From Planctomycetota bacterium (lineage in GTDB: Bacteria > Planctomycetota > Phycisphaerae > SM23-33): a stretch of DNA of 11,451 nt. Position numbers and translations under genes: made by a program. The stretch is from positions 1 to 11,451 of the forward strand of contig JAGHBS010000196.1 in NCBI GenBank assembly GCA_021160865.1. The letters are read 5' to 3'. The notes below the pieces were generated by a model. The model worked only from the letters and a program-made list of their open reading frames with translations, was not told the origin of the DNA and did not search any database. Below, in pieces: positions 6,166 through 11,451 of the stretch (position 1 is the first letter of the stretch; each line of letters begins with the position of its first letter).

Positions 6166-8499
6166 TTACTCCTTTTGCCCTTGTTGTGCTTGTGGAAGTT
6201 CTACGAAAACAGTTGTGCCTTCGCCGACCTTGCTTTCAATTCGGATCTTTCCGCCGTTGCTTTCTATAATTCTTTTAGCACGGGTAAGTCCCATTCCTCT
6301 GCCTCGACCTGCCTCTCTTCGTGAAAAGAAGGGCGTAAAGGCGGATTTGAGAGTTTCCTCGTCCATTCCAGGCCCATCATCATGAACCTGTATGAGGACG
6401 GTAGAGTCTCTGGAGGAACTTTGCAATATTGAATCAGCCCGGCCAGCGTGAAGCGTGACGTTTGCACATCCTTCTGAGGCAGTGTATGCGTTTCTCAACA
6501 ACTCCACCATAACCTCCTCAATCTGATTGACATCAACCCAAACTGGTGGACAATTGGGTTCGATAGTTATATCGACCTGAAACGAAGGTGGCTTTGATTC
6601 TAATTCGGAGAGGAATCTTTCCTTAGCCTTCGTAAGGAGTTCAGCGGGGGATATTGACCGCGGAGAAGCGACTGCTGGCTGAGCAAAACTCATTAATTCA
6701 GAGATAATATCGCTTATCTCCTGTGCCTTTTTCGCAATGAGTTCTGCGGTTTCCTTATCCTTCTTCGTTTTGGCTCGATTTGCAAGTAGTTGAGCCCTGC
6801 CTGAGATTACGGCAAGGGGGTTGTTTATTTCATGTCCAGCCCCGGCAGCCATTTGGCCAACTTCCGCCAGGGCACGGGTAAGCGTAAGGGCTTGCTGGAC
6901 CTCTTCGAGGTGTTGAGATGCCTGGGCAAGTTGTTCAGCAAGGGCATCGGCATGTGCTCGATCGCCCAAGGCTGCAAGAATAAATCCTATTATACCTGCG
7001 AGTGTCTTGAAGACCTTGTCCTCAGAAATGGTCTTTCGCATCCGATTAGGTAAAAGCACTCCGCCAACAAAGCGCCCTTGACAAAGCAAGGGAATGCAAA
7101 GGTAATTATCAATGTCTAATAAATCCGACCAGACGTCGGAGAGAAACTCCATTGAGCGTATTATCTCACCTGCAGGATGCAGAAATGATGTGGATAAGAG
7201 ATTTGCGGAAGGAACATTTCTAAATTCGCCAAGTCGAAATATCTCCTGATCTTCGGTATCAAAGCCGCTGCACGCTGATAAAACGATGTGAGAATGATTT
7301 ATCAGGGCAAAAGTACATATCGGCTCTGTAGCAGTAGGTTCAAAGTCCGAAGCCGAAGCAAAAACGTAAGAAATCTCCTGACATATCTGATGCAACGACG
7401 ATGAGGGCGAAATCCTCTCCACGAAGTGTCCTAATCCCTCGAAAGTATGATCATATCGTTCCAAGACATTGGCACGTTTTATGAGTGTTTCGTTTAACTT
7501 GGCTAATTCTTCCCCAGTTTTTGCCAGGGTCAAACCGTATGAAATCGTCTTGGTGGTTGTTTGATTTGATAGGTCAGAAGTATCAGCTATTTCAAGTAAT
7601 CTCTCAACTTTCTCGGGCAGGGATTGGCTTACTTCATCAACCGCTTTACTCGAAAGCCCAAGTTCAGATGAAATTGCGTTAACATCTTGAGTAAAGATAC
7701 TATTTCCGCTGAAACCAATCTCCTTCTGACGAGCGATAATGTCAGCCAATTGAACGAGCAACACCATGTTAATAATGTGTTTGCTGCCGGGAACCCCTCC
7801 GACGGGCTGATGATGCAGCCAGATGACCTCTTGAATCTCGACGGGGATTGACCAATTTCGCCCAAGGCGACGACCGACGATAGTATGATCAATACCGATA
7901 ATCTCCCTTTCGCAAAATATGAGACTCTTCCTTTCCGAAGCAGCTGCCTGGAGAACTCGACGATATGTCTTGGGAAGTGCATTAGAAAGTGCTATTTTAC
8001 CTATGTCGTGTAGTAGTCCGCAGATATAACAAAATGAAGGATTTTCAATTCTGCCGCTTCGTTCAGCAAGCATCTCTGCAGCGCATGCAGTTGCTACACA
8101 ATGAGCGCGGAAACCGCAGTAATCAAATCCCGAAGCAATCTGATGAGAGTCATCGACAACTTGCATGGAAAGAATGGCTGAACGGATTGCATCGTTTGGA
8201 AGTATTTCAAGACAATCTTCCAGCGTTTGAATCTCAACTTCAGGTTTCCTGGAGCGAGCAAGACAAAGTAATCTGGCAGTAATTGCCGGGTCAGTAGCAG
8301 CGGCTGAGAGAATCTCTTTTTTCTCCGACTGGGCTGAAATTGCATTAAGCATTCTGGCTATTGAGTCAGGGCAGGACGGTAGAGAATCAATCTGCCTGAT
8401 AAGTAAGTCAATCTGCTGATGGGGGACTTTTCCCTGTGATTGATCGGCTTGGTCAGGTTTGAAGGCATCGGGAAACATTCGTGTTGCACTTCCCCCCAT
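6166..8499 (-). CDS. HDOD - GAF-like - histidine kinase hybrid sensor
   Basis: This 777-residue soluble protein has no membrane segments. An HDOD domain (about residues 30-235) comes first and, unlike many HDOD proteins, keeps an HD-type metal signature: H133, H164-D165 (GLLHDIGK), D204-H205 and H229-H230. A weaker GAF-like region (about 345-510) and a coiled-coil linker rich in Ala/Gln follow. HisKA has the phospho-acceptor H556 (GAGHEINNPLAVISG), and the HATPase_c domain has N-box N670 (LLRNAYTA), D708 in DDGPGM and the GRGMGL motif. It is predicted to sense an intracellular cue, autophosphorylate and pass phosphate to one or both neighbouring receivers. Its ATG overlaps the stop of the upstream regulator by one base (TAATG), implying translational coupling. 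An alternative ATG at 8478 has a G-rich stretch 10 bases before it and cannot be excluded. The role of the HD site (hydrolase or pure binding) is unknown. Confidence 0.92.
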   Translation of the reverse strand: MGGSATRMFPDAFKPDQADQSQGKVPHQQIDLLIRQIDSLPSCPDSIARMLNAISAQSEKKEILSAAATDPAITARLLCLARSRKPEVEIQTLEDCLEILPNDAIRSAILSMQVVDDSHQIASGFDYCGFRAHCVATACAAEMLAERSGRIENPSFCYICGLLHDIGKIALSNALPKTYRRVLQAAASERKSLIFCEREIIGIDHTIVGRRLGRNWSIPVEIQEVIWLHHQPVGGVPGSKHIINMVLLVQLADIIARQKEIGFSGNSIFTQDVNAISSELGLSSKAVDEVSQSLPEKVERLLEIADTSDLSNQTTTKTISYGLTLAKTGEELAKLNETLIKRANVLERYDHTFEGLGHFVERISPSSSLHQICQEISYVFASASDFEPTATEPICTFALINHSHIVLSACSGFDTEDQEIFRLGEFRNVPSANLLSTSFLHPAGEIIRSMEFLSDVWSDLLDIDNYLCIPLLCQGRFVGGVLLPNRMRKTISEDKVFKTLAGIIGFILAALGDRAHADALAEQLAQASQHLEEVQQALTLTRALAEVGQMAAGAGHEINNPLAVISGRAQLLANRAKTKKDKETAELIAKKAQEISDIISELMSFAQPAVASPRSISPAELLTKAKERFLSELESKPPSFQVDITIEPNCPPVWVDVNQIEEVMVELLRNAYTASEGCANVTLHAGRADSILQSSSRDSTVLIQVHDDGPGMDEETLKSAFTPFFSRREAGRGRGMGLTRAKRIIESNGGKIRIESKVGEGTTVFVELPQAQQGQKE
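6169..6176 (-). promoter_or_regulatory. Ribosome binding site of the receiver-GAF gene, inside the kinase 3' end
   Basis: The - strand reads AAAAGGAG within and just before the kinase stop codon, followed by nine bases and the ATG at 6159. It fixes the start of the downstream gene and indicates coupled translation. Confidence 0.75.
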
Positions 8500-9095
8500 T
8501 ATCGGCGATGAGCCGCACTACCTCTAACCAGTTTTACAATCCTATCTATTACCGTATTGATGTTGAAAGGTTTTCTGATAAAATCATCAGCACCGGCTTT
8601 GAGTAGTTCATCTATCTCGGATTTATTCACGACACCTGATATTATTAAGATGCGTATCTTTCTTAAATCCTCGCTTTCACGGATCGTTTTACAAACAACG
8701 TTTCCATTTATGTCAGGCAGCATGTAATCCAGGACTATCACATCTGGTTTAAATCTATTTGCTTCCACACCAGCATCGAATCCTGTCGAGGCGGTACGTA
8801 TCTCAAACCTTCCATCACGACTTAGCGCATCGACGAACAATTCCACAATGTCCGGATCATCATCTACAATTAGCACCTTTATCTTATCGGACTCCAGTGC
8901 ATCCATCGGGATATTGTGTTCTTTCATGAACTTTATGAGTTTATCCCGTGGTATGCGGCGGAATTTGCTGCCCGGAACACGAAAACCCTCCAATTGGCCA
9001 CTATCGAAGCAACGAATGATGGTTTGCTGACTTAACTTGCAGATTTCAGCCGCTTCACCCGTCGTGAAAACTGTTTTGTGTCGTAGATTGGGCAT
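8499..9095 (-). CDS. Response regulator with N-terminal excisionase/MerR-type helix-turn-helix
   Basis: Residues about 8-58 form an excisionase-family (MerR-like) winged HTH: TTGEAAEICKLSQQTIIRCF, then the wing GFRVPGSKFRRIPRDKL. Residues about 71-195 form a receiver domain with acidic pocket D78-D80, phospho-acceptor D123 (VIVLDYMLPDINGN), S153 in the switch-serine position and K175 (RKPF). DNA-binding output normally lies C-terminal to the receiver in OmpR and NarL regulators, so the order here is reversed. The protein is probably a transcription factor phosphorylated by the kinase encoded immediately downstream, with which it overlaps by one base. The ATG at 9095 is the first available, since an in-frame TAA lies nine bases upstream. 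The Shine-Dalgarno is weak (AAAGAG, too close to the ATG). The targets are unknown; its own promoter and the divergent gene at 9440 are the nearest candidates. Confidence 0.9.
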   Translation of the reverse strand: MPNLRHKTVFTTGEAAEICKLSQQTIIRCFDSGQLEGFRVPGSKFRRIPRDKLIKFMKEHNIPMDALESDKIKVLIVDDDPDIVELFVDALSRDGRFEIRTASTGFDAGVEANRFKPDVIVLDYMLPDINGNVVCKTIRESEDLRKIRILIISGVVNKSEIDELLKAGADDFIRKPFNINTVIDRIVKLVRGSAAHRR

Positions 9096-9119
9096 AACTC
9101 TTTACCGTGTCTGGCTACT

Positions 9120-9145
9120 ATTATACAGGAAAGAATGTTATTTCC
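9120..9145 (-). promoter_or_regulatory. Candidate promoter -10 with adjoining inverted repeat, signalling operon
   Basis: A perfect TATAAT lies at 9125-9120 on the - strand, 24 bases before the ATG of the HTH regulator. Two bases upstream of it begins an inverted repeat, GGAAA-N8-TTTCC (9128-9145), lying where the spacer and -35 region would be. No good -35 box is present, which would fit an activator-dependent promoter with the repeat as its site. This is inference; no measured start site is available. Confidence 0.35.
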
Positions 9146-9192
9146 CTCGAAGAAATTTAAGTCCTCCAACCAGCCCACACAATCACTTGCAT

Positions 9193-9222
9193 AATATACC
9201 AATCGTCCAATGTGCATTTCAA
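9193..9222 (-). promoter_or_regulatory. Second candidate sigma-70-type promoter of the signalling operon
   Basis: On the - strand TTGAAA (9222-9217) is followed after 18 bases by TATATT (9198-9193), a reasonable -35/-10 pair. It would give a leader of roughly 90 bases before the HTH-regulator ATG. Confidence 0.35.
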
Positions 9223-9374
9223 CTTAATCTATTCAGTTTACCTATCTCAACAAGTGATGTTTATTACTCTGTCACTACTTAGCGATTATATCGGGCAATA
9301 GCGTGATATTGAGGTCTTCCATATCTTATATTATTGTATATTGCAGGATTCAGGGTGTCAGGTTGTTTCATTTT

Positions 9375-9401
9375 GAATTCCCTGGCAGAATAGCGAATTC
9401 C
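9375..9401. repeat. GAATTCC direct repeat, 20-bp period
   Basis: GAATTCC occurs at 9375-9381 and 9395-9401, start to start exactly 20 bp, close to two helical turns. Both copies would face the same side of the DNA. They lie 39-65 bp before the start of the rightward gene. Each contains the palindrome GAATTC. This could be a dimer or tandem operator for a regulator of the fusion gene, or chance. Confidence 0.35.
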
Positions 9402-9405
9402 AGCA

Positions 9406-9426
9406 TGATAAGCACACATTTTATCA
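9406..9426 (+). promoter_or_regulatory. Stem-loop just upstream of the ribosome binding site
   Basis: TGATAA and TTATCA form a 6-bp, AT-rich stem with a 9-base loop, ending two bases before the GAGGT ribosome binding site of the rightward gene. It could modulate translation or be a protein-binding inverted repeat; thermodynamically it is weak. Confidence 0.3.
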
Positions 9427-9428
9427 GC

Positions 9429-9433
9429 GAGGT
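9429..9433 (+). promoter_or_regulatory. Ribosome binding site of the kinase/nucleotidyltransferase gene
   Basis: GAGGT lies six bases before the ATG at 9440 and decides that start. Confidence 0.65.
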
Positions 9434-9439
9434 TCATCG

Positions 9440-11451
9440 ATGGACAACAGCGACATTATCAGCGTGATATTATGTGGCGGGCAGGGCAAACGAATGCGTT
9501 CGACCAACTTGCATAAGGTTTGTTTCCCGATTAATGGTACGCCTGCGATTATCCGCACAATTGACGTGTTAAAGTCAGCGGGGCTATCTCGATTCCTCAT
9601 CGTTGTAGGACAAATGGCTGAACAGGTCATATCAACGATTACGCAGAAGCATCCTGATGTCTTTTTTGTCTATCAGCCCAGTCCCCGTGGTACCGGTCAT
9701 GCAGTATCCTGTGCTGTGGAGGTCTTGACTGCTTCAAAACACGATGGTCTTATCCTGATAGTAATGGGGGATAAGGTAATCGAACCATATGTCATCGAAC
9801 GACTCATTGAAACGCACCGACAAGCCAATCCTAACCTTACACTCACAACGCTACCAAAGACTGATAAGACCACTGCAGGCAGGGTAGTTATCGATTCAGA
9901 CGAAAATGTTCTGGGAATTATAGAACTTGCCGATATTCAGCGAGCAGCAAGGAGTGGTGAAAAAATCACGCTTGCAGGAAAGCGCTTTACTGCCAGACAG
10001 ATTGAACGACGAGTTGATCGTGTCAATGCCTCGCTATACTTATTCGATGCCAGCACACTTTATGATGCTATCCACTCCCTCCGCGATGATAATGCACAAG
10101 GTGAACTATATCTGACCGATACTGTCGAGTACATCGCAAAGGCAGGTAAGAAAATTGCATTGATGCATGTGGAGAATCCGGAAGATTTGATGGCATACAA
10201 CACGCCTGAGGAACTTCTGGAAGTAGAAGAGGTTATCCGCAAGCGATTGGCGGGTAGGAAAAGAATAAGAGCACCCAGGAAGAAACTTCCAGTCAGACAA
10301 CTTCGGCGAGCAGGTGAGTTGATAAAGATTTTTGAAGAAAATCCACCCCGCCTGAGAAAAACGATGATAGCAATTTACGGACAGGATACCGAACTCCTTA
10401 CTGAGCGCCGAAAGGCATTTGTGAAATTACTTCGAACTTTTATCCGCCACTATGGCCCGGAGCGTAAGGTGGTTCTTGCACGGGCTCCGGGAAGAGTTAA
10501 TTTACTCGGAAGACATGTCGATCATAGGGGCGGTCATGTCAATGTGATGGCAATCAACAAGGAAATTATCGTGGCAGCAGCAGGCAGGGAAGATGATACC
10601 GTCACATTGACGAATGTTAATGCTCGTCAATTTCCCCGCAGACAATTTCGCATAGGTGAGTTATTACGAGCGGCTAATTGGTACGATTGGGTTGATTTTA
10701 TCAATTCGGCAACCGTTCGGCATGTCCTCGAAGCTTCTCATGGTGATTGGAGCAACTACGCAAAGGCTGCCGTTCTACGCTTACAACACGCTTGTTCTGA
10801 TCATCGTCTTACCGGGGCAGATTGCGTAGTATCGGGGAACATCCCCATGGGAGCAGGGCTTAGCAGTTCCTCAGCGATGGTTGTCGGCATTGCCGAAGTT
10901 GCCGTTGCCCTAAACGGACTGAATATCACGACGCAACAATTTGTTGATCTCTGTGGTGAAGGTGAATGGTTCGTTGGCTCTCGAGGCGGCTCTGCTGACC
11001 ACGCCGCTATCAGAAGTGGTAAGAAGGGACGTATTGCAAAGGTAGGGTTCTTTCCCTTCCGTATTGTCCAGACGGTTGCCTTACCTGATAATCTGGCATT
11101 GATAATTGCGAATAGCGGAATTGTAGCAGCTAAAAGCGCCAGTGCGAGGGACGCTTACAATCATCGTGTAGCCACCTATGACCTCGCAGAGATGCTGTTG
11201 AGGAAGCGTAGCGGGATGCTAAAAAATATGGAGCATCTTCGCGATATAAATCCCAATACGCTCGGCATCTCGCCAGCAGAGATTTACCGTGTAATCAAAC
11301 TTTTGCCGATACAGATAACCCGAAGCGAAGCATGGGAACTTCTAAAAGACCAATCCGAGAGGTTGGAGCAGATATTCTCCTCCCACGCTGACATCGGTCC
11401 ATATCGGCTTCGAGATGTAGCAATGTTTGGTATAGCAGAATGCTTACGAAG
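9440..11451 (+). CDS. Fused GlmU-type sugar nucleotidyltransferase and galactokinase-like GHMP kinase (3' partial)
   Basis: The frame is open from the ATG at 9440 to the window end (670 codons seen, stop outside). The N-terminal domain (about residues 1-255) is a GlmU-like pyrophosphorylase. It has the nucleotide loop LCGGQGKRMR (11-20), K26, GTGHAV (84-89), putative metal-binding D111 (MGDK) and NAQGELYLTD (218-227). A basic linker (about 265-310) follows. The C-terminal domain resembles galactokinase: RAPGRVNLLGRHVDH (348-362), a WSNYAKA block, the GHMP ATP loop PMGAGLSSSSA (469-479), GGSADH with putative catalytic base D520, and Y573. R352 matches the catalytic arginine of galactokinases (Arg37 in human GALK1), but R358 replaces the sugar-contacting Glu of GEHTDY. 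GlmU's left-handed beta-helix acetyltransferase domain is absent. The predicted role is cytoplasmic sugar 1-phosphorylation followed by NDP-sugar formation. The substrate is not determinable; UTP is likely by GlmU resemblance. Confidence 0.9.
   Translation, partial: MDNSDIISVILCGGQGKRMRSTNLHKVCFPINGTPAIIRTIDVLKSAGLSRFLIVVGQMAEQVISTITQKHPDVFFVYQPSPRGTGHAVSCAVEVLTASKHDGLILIVMGDKVIEPYVIERLIETHRQANPNLTLTTLPKTDKTTAGRVVIDSDENVLGIIELADIQRAARSGEKITLAGKRFTARQIERRVDRVNASLYLFDASTLYDAIHSLRDDNAQGELYLTDTVEYIAKAGKKIALMHVENPEDLMAYNTPEELLEVEEVIRKRLAGRKRIRAPRKKLPVRQLRRAGELIKIFEENPPRLRKTMIAIYGQDTELLTERRKAFVKLLRTFIRHYGPERKVVLARAPGRVNLLGRHVDHRGGHVNVMAINKEIIVAAAGREDDTVTLTNVNARQFPRRQFRIGELLRAANWYDWVDFINSATVRHVLEASHGDWSNYAKAAVLRLQHACSDHRLTGADCVVSGNIPMGAGLSSSSAMVVGIAEVAVALNGLNITTQQFVDLCGEGEWFVGSRGGSADHAAIRSGKKGRIAKVGFFPFRIVQTVALPDNLALIIANSGIVAAKSASARDAYNHRVATYDLAEMLLRKRSGMLKNMEHLRDINPNTLGISPAEIYRVIKLLPIQITRSEAWELLKDQSERLEQIFSSHADIGPYRLRDVAMFGIAECLR

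Larger units (their letters stand above)
9096..9439. other. Divergent intergenic regulatory region (344 bp)
   Basis: This AT-rich stretch separates the leftward signalling cassette from the rightward kinase/nucleotidyltransferase gene. It holds the two candidate - strand promoters, a pair of GAATTCC repeats and a stem-loop before the rightward ribosome binding site. A rightward promoter is unclear: TTGAGG (9309-9314) with TATTGT (9332-9337) after 17 bases is only a partial match. No convincing small ORF, tRNA or structured RNA family was recognised. Confidence 0.6.

Noticed and set aside
9037..9282. 81-codon + strand frame in the intergenic region
   Set aside because: It starts inside the HTH-regulator gene on the opposite strand, has no ribosome binding site or recognisable motif, and is rich in rare combinations of residues.
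9300..9471. 11-bp direct repeat AGCGTGATATT (9300-9310 and 9461-9471)
   Set aside because: Several 11-bp matches are expected by chance in a window this size, and the second copy lies inside coding sequence.

Overview
The window looks like chromosomal DNA of a Gram-negative-type, environmental bacterium. Base composition is near the middle of the range by eye. The gene styles are an N-terminal-HTH response regulator, an HDOD-histidine kinase fusion, and Kef-type antiporters beside a PTS EIIA-like protein. I associate these with Planctomycetota (Phycisphaerae-like) or nearby lineages. That assignment is an inference from gene style; no rRNA or marker tree is possible here.

Layout. On the left, the 3' end of a membrane antiporter with a C-terminal CBS pair (+ strand, 1-860) converges on a complete CPA2-type cation:proton antiporter (- strand, 885-2126). 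The two share clear C-terminal membrane sequence and are paralogues. Immediately upstream of the second, 14 bp away on the same strand, is a PTS EIIA-like protein with its phosphorylatable histidine intact and an extra C-terminal domain (2141-2950). Next on the - strand is glmS, glucosamine-6-phosphate synthase (3077-4954). After a 209-bp gap comes a tightly coupled signalling cassette read right to left: an N-terminal-HTH response regulator (8499-9095), an HDOD-GAF-like-histidine kinase (6166-8499) and a receiver-GAF protein (5164-6159). The junctions are a 1-nt stop/start overlap and a 6-bp gap with a strong Shine-Dalgarno.

An intergenic region of 344 bp (9096-9439) separates this leftward block from a rightward gene that runs off the window (9440-11451). 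That gene encodes a fusion of a GlmU-type sugar nucleotidyltransferase and a galactokinase-like GHMP kinase. The predicted logic is sugar + ATP -> sugar-1-phosphate, then + NTP -> NDP-sugar, in one polypeptide. It is the domain order of the bacterial fucose salvage enzyme Fkp, but with different parts.

How the genes may work together (inference). GlmS and the fused kinase/nucleotidyltransferase both feed nucleotide-sugar supply for envelope or polysaccharide. The divergent two-component cassette shares a regulatory region with the fusion gene and could control it. The EIIA-antiporter pair looks like a phosphorylation-gated ion-homeostasis module. All leftward genes from 9095 to 885 lie on one strand, but the 209- and 126-bp gaps may hold internal promoters. 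No RNA genes, CRISPR arrays, insertion sequences or phage genes were seen.
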